Origin: Bacteroidales bacterium
GTDB taxonomy: Bacteria; Bacteroidota; Bacteroidia; Bacteroidales; UBA3663
DNA length: 47,756 nucleotides
Direction of reading: 5' to 3'
Assembly: GCA_017561935.1 (NCBI GenBank)
Contig: JAFZBE010000009.1
Location: 1 to 47,756 of the forward strand
Part shown: one piece after another, positions 16,853 to 28,044 of the stretch
Layout: each line of letters begins with the position of its first letter
Numbering within the stretch: position 1 is the stretch's first letter
Notes under the pieces: generated by a model
What the model was told of the DNA's origin: nothing
Seen by the model: only the letters and a program-made list of their open reading frames with translations
The model's database searches: none
Position numbers and translations under genes: made by a program

Positions 16853-19639
16853 ATGAAAAATATCAACAAATGGCTTTTTGCTGCCGCAGGTGTCCTACTG
16901 CTGACCTCATGCGCCGACTTTCTGGAGACCAACGACTACACAGTCTCGCGTCCCGGCAATGCTGAACTGTATGATTACCTGAACGAGTACAAGCCCCTCA
17001 AGGAAAATCTCGACCGCTCGGCTCATCCTGGTTTCAAGGTGAGCGCAGCTCTCACTGCTTCCGAATTCAATCAGAAGGAAATGCTCTATGCTCTTGCTTC
17101 AGCCAACTTCGACGAAATCGTCGCTGGTAATGCCATGAAGATGGCCTCCTGTGTGGATGATAAGGGCAATATGAACTTCTCGACTGTCTCAGCTTTTGTC
17201 AACGCTGCTGAAGATGCTGGTCTTACCGTTTATGGTCACACTCTGGCCTGGCATGCCCAGCAGCCTGTCAAGTGGCTGAACACGCTCATCGCTGACATCG
17301 AGCTGCCCATGCCCGATGGCGAAGGCAACCAGTGCCTCAAGATGACCACTTCGGGAGCCAGCGAGAATGTTTGGGATTATCAGCTCAACTACACCTTGCC
17401 AGAGCCATTGCAGACCGGCAAGACCTACAACGCGTCCATTACCGCCAAGGCTACCAATGGCCTTGAGTCAGTGCCTTTCTGGGCCTGCGATGCTGCTGGT
17501 GCAGTGCTTTACACGGGCTTCAGTGGTCTGGCTGCCGATGGCGACATGACCACACTCAAGCTTTCTTTCACTGCAGAGGCCGACTACAAGTACCTCCAGT
17601 TTGCCTTGGGTAAGCTGAATGGCGACTTCTTCCTGGATGACTTCATCATTACTGAAGCCGGTTCTGACGAGAACCTTGTGGCCAATGGCACTTTCGACGA
17701 AGAGGTCAAGCTCAAGGACGTGGGTTGGCAGGAGGACGGCAACGTTCCCGGCAACACATGGTGGAAGTATTCGTGGGTTAGTTTCATGGTAACCATGGAG
17801 TCTATTGGTGGAGCAAGCTTCTCCATCGATTGGGTCAACCAGCTCACCAATAGCGAGATGGCCGAAGGTGGCTCGATGGATAACTTCATCGTTCGCGAGG
17901 TCGGTAAGGGTGACGTGCCTGGTACTCCTATCCCCGGCGGTCCTGAAGGCATGAACTGCATCAAGATCACATCGGTGGACAATCCTGCCAACGAATGGGA
18001 CACCCAGTTCTTCATCTTTACTCCCGACAAGACCTGGGCTGCAGGCGAGCCTTACAAGATCTCGTTCTGGTATCGTGCCAGCCAGAATGCCGGCTGTTCA
18101 ACCCAATGCCATAATGCACCTGGTGGATATATGCACTGGGCTATGCTCCCCGGCAACCCCAGCTTCACTCCCGAATGGCAATACTATGAGGCCGAATCGA
18201 CCATCCCGGGTGAGGGTGACGGCATGCGTACCATCGCATTCAACCTCAACGTTTCGGCTTCAGCCACTGACTACTATTTTGCTGACATCCATTGGAGCTC
18301 TCAGCAGAAGACCGTTGCGCCTACTACCTATTGGGTGAACGCTATCAAGAACAGCGACATGACGGGCGACGACTTCAGCAACTTCATTGTTCGCAATGGT
18401 ACTGGTGGTGGCGACACCCAGGGTCCCGGCTATCCCGGTGAGGGTCCTGATGGCGGCGTTTGCGTCAAGATCGTCTCTATCGACAATCCTGCTAATGCAT
18501 GGGATACCCAGTTCTTCATCTATACCCCCGACAAGGAATGGGCTGCTGGCGAGAAGTATCACATCTCGTTCGACTACAAGGCCGACAAGCCTGCCGGATG
18601 CTCTACCCAGTGCCACAATACTCCTGGCGCTTATATGCATTGGGCTATGCTCCCGGGCAACCCCAGCTTCACCACCGAGTGGCAGCACTACGAGGCTGAA
18701 TCAACCATCCCTGGTGAGGGTGCTGGCATGCATACCATTGCCTTCAACCTGAATGAACTGCCTGAGGCCAACACCTATTACTTTGCAAACATCGTTTGGG
18801 AGTATGAGATGACTTCAACGGGTGGCACCCGTCCTCAGACTGACGAAGAGAAGAAGGACACCCTGACCTACGCCATGAACCTCTGGATGAACGGCATGAT
18901 GAATGCTACGGCCGGTAAGGTGAAGGCTTGGGATCTCGTCAACGAGGCCATTTCGGGCGGTGGTAACATCGACGGCTTCTATGACTTGCAGCACGCTTCG
19001 GGCACTGCTTCTGACTTCTTCTGGCAGGACTATCTCGGCAATGTCGATTACGTAGTTGTTGCCGAGAAGGCTGCCCGCGAGGCTTATGCTGCTGTCGAAG
19101 GCACCAACCCTGCTGACCTCAAGCTGTTCATCAACGACTATAACCTCGAATCCACTTGGGACAACAACAAGAAGCTCGAGTCGCTGATCTACTGGATCGG
19201 CAAGTGGGAGGAGGCTGGCGCCAAGATTGATGGTATCGGTACACAGATGCACATCAGCTACTACATCGATGCCGAGAGTCAGTCAAGACAGCAGGCTGCC
19301 ATTACCCGCATGCTCGAACTCATGGCCAAGACAGGCAAGCTCGTCCGCATCTCTGAGCTCGACATGGGTATCTGCGACAAGCAGTTCGGCACAGCCCTCA
19401 AGACCGAGGAAGTTACCTTCGATCAGCTGAAGGCTATGGGTGAGTACTACAAGTGGATTATCCAGGAGTACTTCCGTATCGTTCCTCAGGCCCAGCAGTA
19501 TGGCATCTGCCAGTGGTGCATCACCGATGCTCCTGCATCGAGTGGATGGCGTGGTGGCGAGCCCGTTGGACTCTGGTTCGAAGACTATACTCGCAAGCCG
19601 GCATACGCTGGTTGGGCCGAGGGTCTTCAGTCTAAATAA
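16853..19639 (+). CDS. xyn10C: GH10 endo-beta-1,4-xylanase lipoprotein with CBM modules inserted in the catalytic domain
   Basis: Surface endoxylanase, 928 residues, expected to make the first cuts in xylan. It has a lipoprotein signal with lipobox LTSC. The GH10 barrel starts near residue 55, reaches YGHTLAWHAQQ (about 125-135), is interrupted at about 145 and resumes at about 662 (LTYAMNLWMNGMM). Catalytic residues are in the second part: acid/base Glu698 in WDLVNEA and nucleophile Glu835 in RISELDMG. The roughly 520-residue insert holds a divergent CBM4/9-like module (about 150-280) and two closely similar modules (see separate entry). Insertion of CBMs at this loop is established for Xyn10C-type enzymes of Prevotella and Bacteroides. 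The C-terminus (GLWFEDYTRKPAY) is complete GH10. Last gene before two stem-loops. Confidence 0.95.
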   Translation: MKNINKWLFAAAGVLLLTSCADFLETNDYTVSRPGNAELYDYLNEYKPLKENLDRSAHPGFKVSAALTASEFNQKEMLYALASANFDEIVAGNAMKMASCVDDKGNMNFSTVSAFVNAAEDAGLTVYGHTLAWHAQQPVKWLNTLIADIELPMPDGEGNQCLKMTTSGASENVWDYQLNYTLPEPLQTGKTYNASITAKATNGLESVPFWACDAAGAVLYTGFSGLAADGDMTTLKLSFTAEADYKYLQFALGKLNGDFFLDDFIITEAGSDENLVANGTFDEEVKLKDVGWQEDGNVPGNTWWKYSWVSFMVTMESIGGASFSIDWVNQLTNSEMAEGGSMDNFIVREVGKGDVPGTPIPGGPEGMNCIKITSVDNPANEWDTQFFIFTPDKTWAAGEPYKISFWYRASQNAGCSTQCHNAPGGYMHWAMLPGNPSFTPEWQYYEAESTIPGEGDGMRTIAFNLNVSASATDYYFADIHWSSQQKTVAPTTYWVNAIKNSDMTGDDFSNFIVRNGTGGGDTQGPGYPGEGPDGGVCVKIVSIDNPANAWDTQFFIYTPDKEWAAGEKYHISFDYKADKPAGCSTQCHNTPGAYMHWAMLPGNPSFTTEWQHYEAESTIPGEGAGMHTIAFNLNELPEANTYYFANIVWEYEMTSTGGTRPQTDEEKKDTLTYAMNLWMNGMMNATAGKVKAWDLVNEAISGGGNIDGFYDLQHASGTASDFFWQDYLGNVDYVVVAEKAAREAYAAVEGTNPADLKLFINDYNLESTWDNNKKLESLIYWIGKWEEAGAKIDGIGTQMHISYYIDAESQSRQQAAITRMLELMAKTGKLVRISELDMGICDKQFGTALKTEEVTFDQLKAMGEYYKWIIQEYFRIVPQAQQYGICQWCITDAPASSGWRGGEPVGLWFEDYTRKPAYAGWAEGLQSK
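17829..18800 (+). repeat. Tandem duplicated CBM repeat inside xyn10C (period 504 bp)
   Basis: Two in-frame copies start at DWVNQL (about 17829) and YWVNAI (about 18333). Anchors such as NPANEWDTQFFIFTPDK versus NPANAWDTQFFIYTPDK, and MHWAMLPGNPSFT in both, recur exactly 504 bp (168 codons) apart. Long runs are identical at protein level, with silent and conservative changes at DNA level, so this is a fairly recent duplication that has already diverged and not an assembly artefact. Each copy has the beta-sandwich look of a CBM4/CBM22-like module with conserved Trp and a Cys pair (CSTQC). Confidence 0.85.
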
Positions 19640-19641
19640 TC

Positions 19642-19665
19642 GGGATTCCCCTTCGGGGGATTCCT
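19642..19665 (+). terminator. UUCG-capped stem-loop just after xyn10C
   Basis: A stem with left arm GGGATTCCCC and right arm GGGGATTCCT closes on a TTCG tetraloop, with one internal T-T mismatch. It lies a few bases after the xyn10C stop codon. No T-tract follows, so it may protect the 3' end of the mRNA or pause polymerase instead of terminating. Confidence 0.55.
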
Positions 19666-19686
19666 GAATTATCGAACAATATTATC

Positions 19687-19744
19687 GGTGTATGCACACT
19701 GTATGGCATCGTAACGATGGTATCTGTCGTGCATACACCTTTTT
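19687..19744 (+). terminator. Long stem-loop with T-tract between xyn10C and the GH5 gene
   Basis: Perfect 11-bp arms GGTGTATGCAC (19687-19697) and GTGCATACACC (19729-19739) enclose a second short stem CATCG-TAA-CGATG, followed by five T. This looks like a real terminator or attenuator, yet the GH5 gene starts 18 bp later with no consensus promoter, so read-through or processing is implied. Confidence 0.65.
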
Positions 19745-19761
19745 CAAAATATCGTGACAGG

Positions 19762-21549
19762 ATGAAGCATCTTAGTCTTTCCATCGTCATTCTTCTGACG
19801 ATTTTGTTGCCCAATCATATTTATTGCCAAAACACCAATTTGCCGCCGTTGCATGTCGAAGGACGTTATCTTTGCAGCGAGGATGGCACACCCGTCACAC
19901 TGCATGGATTCGGCCAAACCTATTCTCCCTGGTTCAACGAACAGGGACAGGGATGGGGTTGGAGCTACAACACCGACGATTGTCTCCGCTACAACAAGGG
20001 ACTCATCGACAAGATTCTGCAGGCAGGTTGGGAAATGCGTTGGCTGCGCCTTCACATGGATCCATATTGGAGCAATGAGCCAGGTGTCTCGACCTCGGGA
20101 GAATCCGATATCTCGGCGTTCAAGCTCAACCGCTTCAAAAAATACCTCGACGAAGTCTTCATCCCGATGGCAGAATATGCCAATAGTCACGGTATGTACG
20201 TTGTGATGCGCCCTCCTGGCGTATGTCCGAAGGAGATATTTATCGGAGGCCAATACCAGAAGTATCTGCTTACCGTCTGGGGGGTGGTAGCTTCGCACGA
20301 GAAACTGCGCAACAATCCTGGTGTGATGTTCGAGCTTGCCAACGAGCCTGTGAACATCATGGGTACCGATGGAACAATCGGTTCGGCGAACGACGCACAT
20401 GCACAGGCTTGTTCCCAGTTCTTCCAGGCCATCGTTGACAGCATCCGTAACTGTGGAGCCGACAACATCTTGTGGGTGCCGGGTCTCGGCTATCAGTCGC
20501 AGTATGCGGGGTATGTAAAATATCCCATCCAGGGTAAGAACATCGGTTATGCTGTTCATTGCTATCCAGGCTGGTATGGCTCCGACAGCGAAAGTGACAC
20601 TGGTAGTGCTGAACAAGGCGTGGTCACCAAGGGTGCCGGATATCTTGAATTCCAGTCGGGTTGGAATGCGCAAGTGGCTCCTGCCGCTGAAATTGCTCCT
20701 ATCATCATCACCGAGATGGATTGGGCTCCCATGAAGTACAACGCGTCATGGGGCAAAGCCACGACGGGTATAGCAGGTGGAGTGGGCTTCGGCGCCAATT
20801 TCCGCTATATCATGGATCGCACGGGCAATGTCTCCTGGATGCTCTTCACGGGTCCGGAGCTATTGGCGAAATATGACGACAGTGTCCCCGATGGTCAGAC
20901 GTTCCTTACCGACCCCGAGGCGTGTGCTCGTCCCTGCTACCGTTGGTTCCAGGAATATGCCGACCCGAACTGGCAGTTTGAAGATACATTGAAGATTCGC
21001 ACCCTCTCGTTCCCGGGCAGTGATGCGCTCTTCAATCCTTCGATATGGGAAAAGGGCACGTACGATGCTTCTACTGGATGTCTTATCACTGGACAATATG
21101 GCTTTGGCGGCTGGAATTTCCCGCTGGGCATCGATTTGTCGGCGTGGAAATATCTCGTAGTGGTGATGCAGCAGCCAGCTGTTTCGAACAGCTGGTCGTT
21201 CCGCCTTTTCGACGAGAACAATTATTGGACCGGATGCTATCAGAATGACTTCGGTCGTGCGGAGCGTTGTATTGTTCCCTTGCATGAGATGTACCGTGCA
21301 GGCACCAATGTGCCTGTCGATCCGAGTCACATCTACATTGCAGGATTCTGGAGCTATGGCAACACTCCGATCTACATTGATCATCTGTATCTCACCAATA
21401 ATGATGATTATAGCGAGCCCGAAGGTCTGGAGACCGTCAATGCCGACCCGACCACAGAGCCGCTTTATTACACGTTGCAGGGCTTCCCTGTCAAGCATCC
21501 TCAGGCGGGAGGCATTTACATTAAGGCCTCGCGACGTTCGGCCAAGTGA
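19762..21549 (+). CDS. GH5 family glycoside hydrolase, probable xylanase
   Basis: Retaining (alpha/beta)8-barrel endoglycosidase of 595 residues. The start at 19762 (MKHLSLSIVILLTILL) gives a clean signal peptide; the longer frame from 19717 would begin inside the terminator hairpin. The GH5 residues are visible: acid/base Glu195 in FELANEPVN and nucleophile Glu318 in IIITEMDW. After the barrel (about 30-400) comes a beta-rich, CBM-like jelly-roll region (about 415-555), and the last 25 residues (YYTLQGFPV...GGIYIKA) resemble the C-terminal tail seen on many secreted Prevotella proteins. Xylanase activity is inferred from the locus; GH5 subfamily 21 is a plausible guess that would need a family search. 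Confidence 0.85.
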   Translation: MKHLSLSIVILLTILLPNHIYCQNTNLPPLHVEGRYLCSEDGTPVTLHGFGQTYSPWFNEQGQGWGWSYNTDDCLRYNKGLIDKILQAGWEMRWLRLHMDPYWSNEPGVSTSGESDISAFKLNRFKKYLDEVFIPMAEYANSHGMYVVMRPPGVCPKEIFIGGQYQKYLLTVWGVVASHEKLRNNPGVMFELANEPVNIMGTDGTIGSANDAHAQACSQFFQAIVDSIRNCGADNILWVPGLGYQSQYAGYVKYPIQGKNIGYAVHCYPGWYGSDSESDTGSAEQGVVTKGAGYLEFQSGWNAQVAPAAEIAPIIITEMDWAPMKYNASWGKATTGIAGGVGFGANFRYIMDRTGNVSWMLFTGPELLAKYDDSVPDGQTFLTDPEACARPCYRWFQEYADPNWQFEDTLKIRTLSFPGSDALFNPSIWEKGTYDASTGCLITGQYGFGGWNFPLGIDLSAWKYLVVVMQQPAVSNSWSFRLFDENNYWTGCYQNDFGRAERCIVPLHEMYRAGTNVPVDPSHIYIAGFWSYGNTPIYIDHLYLTNNDDYSEPEGLETVNADPTTEPLYYTLQGFPVKHPQAGGIYIKASRRSAK

Positions 21550-21554
21550 TACTT

Positions 21555-21586
21555 TATCTATGGGCCAATCCGTTGGCCCATAGATA
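21555..21586 (+). other. Perfect 14-bp intercistronic hairpin
   Basis: TATCTATGGGCCAA and TTGGCCCATAGATA pair without mismatch around a TCCG tetraloop, between the GH5 and GH8 genes. No T-tract follows, so a role in mRNA stability or processing is more likely than termination. Confidence 0.6.
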
Positions 21587-21621
21587 GAATCAAATAACAT
21601 TACCTAACTAAATACCTTTTC

Positions 21622-22986
21622 ATGAATCGACATTTATTATTTCTCGTCGCCGCGCTGTCGCTTACTTGCAACACAGACGGACAGAATCAGGCCCCCGTAC
21701 AGGTCGATGGGGTGTCGCTCAATGCACGCCAGCCTCTGTCGCCTTTGACTCAGGGCGGTCTCGTCACAGGTCAGTATCGCAATCTCTTCCTCGAAGCAGG
21801 CTATACGCAGGCTCAGATTGACCAGAAACTCGATGAAGTGTTCAACGACGTCTTTTTTGGTCCTAACAAGGTCTATTTTGAAGTGGGCGACACCTTGGGC
21901 TACATCAGTGATATCAAGAACCACGATGTACGCACCGAAGGCATGTCGTACGGCATGATGATTGCTGTTCAGTTCGACCGAAAGGATATCTTCGACCGTC
22001 TTTGGCGATGGAGCAAGAAATATATGCAGATGACCGAAGGCACGATGCCAGGATATTTCCGTTGGAGCTGCAAGACTGATGGTACCCCCAACGCGCAGAG
22101 TCCGGCCAGTGACGGTGAGCTCTACTATATCACTTCGCTGCTCTTCGCCTCCAACCTTTGGGGTAATGACAATGGCATCAATTATCTGGGCGAAGCACAG
22201 TACATCCTTGATGCCATTCAGCCCAAGACGGTCGAATTCAAGTTCAATCGTGACATGCAAGGAAACCTCTTGGCGAATCCCATTACCATGAACCGTGTCA
22301 TAAGTCTCATCGACACCACCACTAACCTCATTACTTTTGTTCCAGGAGCACCCTATACCGATCCGTCTTATCACTTGCCTGCATTCTATGAGGTTTGGGC
22401 ACGTTATGCCCAGGACGGACGCAGCAGCTATTGGCAAGAGTGTGCAAGGGCAAGCCGCGAATACCTGCATCGCAGTATCGATGGAGCAACTGGACTCAAT
22501 CCCGATTATAACAATTTCGATGGTTCGCTACTTCGAAACGGACGCATCCTGGGAGATGCCTTCCGCTTCGATTCGTGGCGTGTGCCCATGAATATTGCCC
22601 TCGACTACTCGTGGAGCTGCGCCGACCGTGTATGGCAGCAGAACTATGGCCATCTCATCCAGAACTTCCTCTATAGTCAGGGTATCGACACCTTTGTCGA
22701 TCAATACAATGTCGATGGCACACGTCCCAAACAGTTGCTGCGCGCAGGCGACTTCCCCGAGGCCTTGCGTCACAGCATAGGACTCGTCGCCACCTCGGCT
22801 GCCGTCTCGTTGGTCTGCACCCATGACAAGGCATACGAGTTTGTCGATGCGCTGTGGAATGCACGTCATGAACCTGACGAGACAGGCTATTTCGATGCTT
22901 ATTACGATGGTCTGTTGCGTCTCTTCGCTTTCATGCACCTCAGCGGGCGCTATCGTGTCATCGAACGCAGCGACAATTCAAGGTAG
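21622..22986 (+). CDS. GH8 reducing-end xylose-releasing exo-oligoxylanase-like enzyme
   Basis: Inverting (alpha/alpha)6-barrel enzyme of 454 residues that would shorten imported or periplasmic xylo-oligosaccharides from the reducing end. A signal peptide of about 20 residues precedes the catalytic domain, which fills the rest of the protein. Expected GH8 residues are visible: acid Glu106 in VRTEGMSYGMM and probable base Asp317 in FRFDSWRVPMN. Length and motifs are close to the Rex-type (EC 3.2.1.156) branch; an endoxylanase activity in the same family cannot be excluded. It lies 72 bp after GH5, separated by a stable hairpin. Confidence 0.88.
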   Translation: MNRHLLFLVAALSLTCNTDGQNQAPVQVDGVSLNARQPLSPLTQGGLVTGQYRNLFLEAGYTQAQIDQKLDEVFNDVFFGPNKVYFEVGDTLGYISDIKNHDVRTEGMSYGMMIAVQFDRKDIFDRLWRWSKKYMQMTEGTMPGYFRWSCKTDGTPNAQSPASDGELYYITSLLFASNLWGNDNGINYLGEAQYILDAIQPKTVEFKFNRDMQGNLLANPITMNRVISLIDTTTNLITFVPGAPYTDPSYHLPAFYEVWARYAQDGRSSYWQECARASREYLHRSIDGATGLNPDYNNFDGSLLRNGRILGDAFRFDSWRVPMNIALDYSWSCADRVWQQNYGHLIQNFLYSQGIDTFVDQYNVDGTRPKQLLRAGDFPEALRHSIGLVATSAAVSLVCTHDKAYEFVDALWNARHEPDETGYFDAYYDGLLRLFAFMHLSGRYRVIERSDNSR

Positions 22987-23043
22987 ATTCTTAAGAAAAT
23001 CACGTCACAATAATCTGCACGTTTTTATTTGCTATTTTCCGCT

Positions 23044-25644
23044 ATGAAACATTCCGTTATCCTTACCCTTGTTCTTTGGGGCCTTGCTTCACTGACTACA
23101 GTTTCCTGGGGCAGCCAGCCAGCTCCACGCAACGAGGTGACAAAGTACAAAATCGTTGAAGAGGGTGGAACAGGGCCTTACAAGGCTGTGATGCAGGAGG
23201 TGCAAAGCCTCGAGGCTCACACCCTATTTCTCCCCTCCGACCTTAGCAGCTTTGGTCCTTCCAATCCTTTACCACTCCTCGTATGGGGCAATGGAGCTTG
23301 CACCAACTCTCCCTGGGAACACTTCAAGTTCCTCAACGAGATAGCTTCGCACGGCTATCTGGTCATCGCTACAGGCTATTTCCCCGAAGAGGAAGTGCCC
23401 TATCGTGGACCGATGTCCACACCTGAACAGCAGACACAGTCCATCAACTGGGCCATTGCGCAGAATCGCGACCCGCACAGTGTCCTCTATCAGAAAGTCG
23501 ATGAGCACGCCATCTGCGCCTCAGGCATGTCGTGTGGAGGTCTGCAGACGCTCTACAACTGTGCCGATACGCGCATCACGCTGTTGATGATTTGTAACAG
23601 CGGCCTCTTCATCGACCCCTCCGTCGCTATGCCCAATATGCCGATGCCAGGCAAGGACCAGCTGCTCCGCGTCCACACGCCAGTCCTCTACATGCTTGGT
23701 GGCGAGACCGACATCGCCTACGCCAACGGCATGGATGACTTCCATCGCCTCAACCACGTGCCGGCAATTGCCATCAACTATCCTGTCGGTCATGGTGGAA
23801 CCTATCGTCAGCCCCATGGCGGCGAGTTCAGCATCCCTGCCATCGCTTGGCTCGACTGGCAGCTCAAGGGCAAAACCGATGCCCGCCAGATGCTACTTGG
23901 CCAGCCTTGCGGACTGCAGCAGCGCGAAGGCTGGACAGTCGAGACCAACCAGCTCTTTCAGCAGTGCTACGACCAGCCCGAGGCCTACTATCAGCAGTCG
24001 CCCAATGGCCGTCTGACCAGCATCGCTCGCTCTGGCAAGGTCAGCATCTCCTACCTTCAGCAAGCCGATATCCTCACTATCGATGCTGACATCATCTCGA
24101 CCATTTCCTCAGGCTACGGTACCGAGGATTACGATATGCTTATGGGCAAACGCAGCCATTGCAGCAACCGATACACTGAATGGAAATACTTGCTATCCGA
24201 TGGCAAGATACTCGCTGTGCGTCTTTACGACAATGGTGTCGCCTGGCATCAGTCCGGAACATCGACCATCGATGTAACCTCTGCCCGCAAGGGTTGGCTC
24301 ATGAAGTGGAACGAAGCCTATGAGGACTTTTTCGTATGCAATCCCGAACAGCATGTCGGTGATCGCTGGGGTTATCCCGCCCTTTTCGAGATGAGCGACA
24401 CGTGCTATATGTTGCTTTCCGAGTCGAACATGACACGCGAAAGCGCTGCTTCCAGCATGTATTCGACCGATAAGAGTGCCATTTACGACATTCGTCCTGA
24501 TGGTGACGAGGATGGCGGTTGGCAGGTGGCTATCGTGGGTAGTTTGTCGGATGTAGTCGAGAGTACTCTCATCGCCGATGTTGCAGCGCCATGCAAGCTC
24601 ACCGATACCTCGTGGATTCATCCTGGTGTGGCCAGCTGGGTCTATTGGGCATACAACCATGGCTCGAATGACTACGACATCATCAAGCGCTACACCGACA
24701 TGGCTGCGACTCTTCATCTCCCTTATGTCTTGATTGATGCCGAATGGGACGAGATGAAGAACGGCAAGACCATGGAGGATGCTGTGCGTTATGCCGTCTC
24801 GAAGGGTGTCAAGCCGATGATATGGTATAGCAGCAGCATCGGTTGGGTCAATGGCGCTCCAGGTCCAAAGTTCCGTCTCAACAAGCCCGAGGACCGCGAA
24901 CGCGAGTTTGCTTATATTGAGAGCCTTGGTGTGGTGGGTGTCAAGATCGACTTCTTCTCGGGCGACACCAATCAAAACATGTCCTACATGATCGAACTGC
25001 TCGAATCGGCTGCACGTCATCATCTCTGTGTCAACTTCCATGGTGCCACCATCCCACGCGGCTGGCAGCGCACCTATCCCAACCTGCTGAGTACTGAGGC
25101 TGTCTATGGTGCCGAGTGGTACAACAACAAGCCTACGCTTACCAAGCGAGCTGCAGCCCACAACGCTACGTTGCCCTTCACTCGCAATGTCATCGGGTCG
25201 ATGGATTATACTCCTTGTGCTTTCACCGACTCGCAGCATCCACATATCACCACTCATGCCCATGAACTGGCACTCACTGTTCTCTACGAATCTGGCATAC
25301 AGCACTTGGCTGATCGTCCCGAGAGTTTTCTTGCCCAGCCTCAGGAGGTGCGCGATTACCTCGGCACACTTCCTACAGCCTGGGACGAGACGCTCCTCCT
25401 CGCAGGTTATCCCGCCCAGTCGGTTGTCATGGCACGCCGCAAGGGTGCTACGTGGTACATCTGTGGCATCAATGGTACTGACAAGTCTCAGACACTCACT
25501 TTCTCGACCTCCCGACTCTCGAATCTTGGGACCGACATCACCTTCTTTGCGGATGGCAAACCGTGGAAGATCACTCATCCTGCCAGTGTTCCCGCTTCGG
25601 TGAAATGTCTCCCGCGAGGAGGTTTCATCTTCGTTATCAAATAG
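23044..25644 (+). CDS. Fusion of alpha/beta-hydrolase esterase and retaining-type GH97
   Basis: Predicted bifunctional secreted enzyme of 866 residues. After a signal peptide (ending SWG), residues 30-290 form an alpha/beta hydrolase with nucleophile Ser163 in SGMSCGG, Asp223 in GGETDIAY and His250 in VGHGGTY, a plausible triad. Residues about 300-510 form the GH97 N-terminal beta-sandwich and about 512-760 the GH97 barrel. GH97 enzymes split into inverting (Glu, SusB-like) and retaining (Asp) types; here Asp636 in VKIDFFSGD and Glu691 in YGAEW fit the retaining alpha-galactosidase-like type. A C-terminal beta domain follows. In this locus it could remove an ester and alpha-galactose from decorated arabinoxylan. 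The esterase substrate is unknown. The ATG at 23044 is chosen over an upstream in-frame codon at 23029 because it starts the signal peptide. Confidence 0.85.
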   Translation: MKHSVILTLVLWGLASLTTVSWGSQPAPRNEVTKYKIVEEGGTGPYKAVMQEVQSLEAHTLFLPSDLSSFGPSNPLPLLVWGNGACTNSPWEHFKFLNEIASHGYLVIATGYFPEEEVPYRGPMSTPEQQTQSINWAIAQNRDPHSVLYQKVDEHAICASGMSCGGLQTLYNCADTRITLLMICNSGLFIDPSVAMPNMPMPGKDQLLRVHTPVLYMLGGETDIAYANGMDDFHRLNHVPAIAINYPVGHGGTYRQPHGGEFSIPAIAWLDWQLKGKTDARQMLLGQPCGLQQREGWTVETNQLFQQCYDQPEAYYQQSPNGRLTSIARSGKVSISYLQQADILTIDADIISTISSGYGTEDYDMLMGKRSHCSNRYTEWKYLLSDGKILAVRLYDNGVAWHQSGTSTIDVTSARKGWLMKWNEAYEDFFVCNPEQHVGDRWGYPALFEMSDTCYMLLSESNMTRESAASSMYSTDKSAIYDIRPDGDEDGGWQVAIVGSLSDVVESTLIADVAAPCKLTDTSWIHPGVASWVYWAYNHGSNDYDIIKRYTDMAATLHLPYVLIDAEWDEMKNGKTMEDAVRYAVSKGVKPMIWYSSSIGWVNGAPGPKFRLNKPEDREREFAYIESLGVVGVKIDFFSGDTNQNMSYMIELLESAARHHLCVNFHGATIPRGWQRTYPNLLSTEAVYGAEWYNNKPTLTKRAAAHNATLPFTRNVIGSMDYTPCAFTDSQHPHITTHAHELALTVLYESGIQHLADRPESFLAQPQEVRDYLGTLPTAWDETLLLAGYPAQSVVMARRKGATWYICGINGTDKSQTLTFSTSRLSNLGTDITFFADGKPWKITHPASVPASVKCLPRGGFIFVIK

Positions 25645-25691
25645 AATCCAAGAGAGATATCCAAAATATTCACCACATTTTTCATTATTAA

Positions 25692-27851
<2,160 letters not shown>

Positions 27852-27886
27852 TCGCTTGTGCTTCTTTATTAATAATCTCTGAAGTG

Positions 27887-27924
27887 GGCATGGCTATTCG
27901 TTTATCGGGTAGCCATGCCTTTTT
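27887..27924 (+). terminator. Rho-independent terminator of the xylan operon
   Basis: A perfect 10-bp stem, GGCATGGCTA (27887-27896) and TAGCCATGCC (27910-27919), is followed by five T. It lies 35 bp after the GH10-CE1 stop codon and marks the end of the transcript. Confidence 0.88.
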
Positions 27925-28006
27925 CTGTCTTTTTTATATCATTTCACTTGGCGGAAATTTTTTTTTCATCTATGTAACAAAGTAAAGGAAAAATGGAACA
28001 CAAATA

Positions 28007-28038
28007 TTTGTGTATCTTTTTTAAAGTATATATCTTTG
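28007..28038 (+). promoter_or_regulatory. Consensus promoter with no gene directly behind it
   Basis: A -33 TTTG (28007-28010) and -7 TATCTTTG (28031-28038) with a 20-bp spacer give a near-perfect promoter, but the next gene starts 207 bp later behind its own promoter. It therefore drives either a small RNA or a long alternative leader. Confidence 0.7.
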
Positions 28039-28044
28039 CAACGT

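Noticed and set aside
17829..18800. CBM repeat as an assembly duplication
   Set aside because: The two copies differ at many DNA positions while keeping the reading frame, which fits true divergence after duplication.
24193..25578. 461-codon open frame antisense to the GH97 domain
   Set aside because: No family features; the plus-strand frame carries the catalytic residues.
24580..25644. GH97 domain as a SusB-type alpha-glucosidase
   Set aside because: The position of the nucleophile holds Asp (VKIDFF) with Glu 55 residues later, which is the retaining galactosidase-like pattern and not the inverting SusB pattern.
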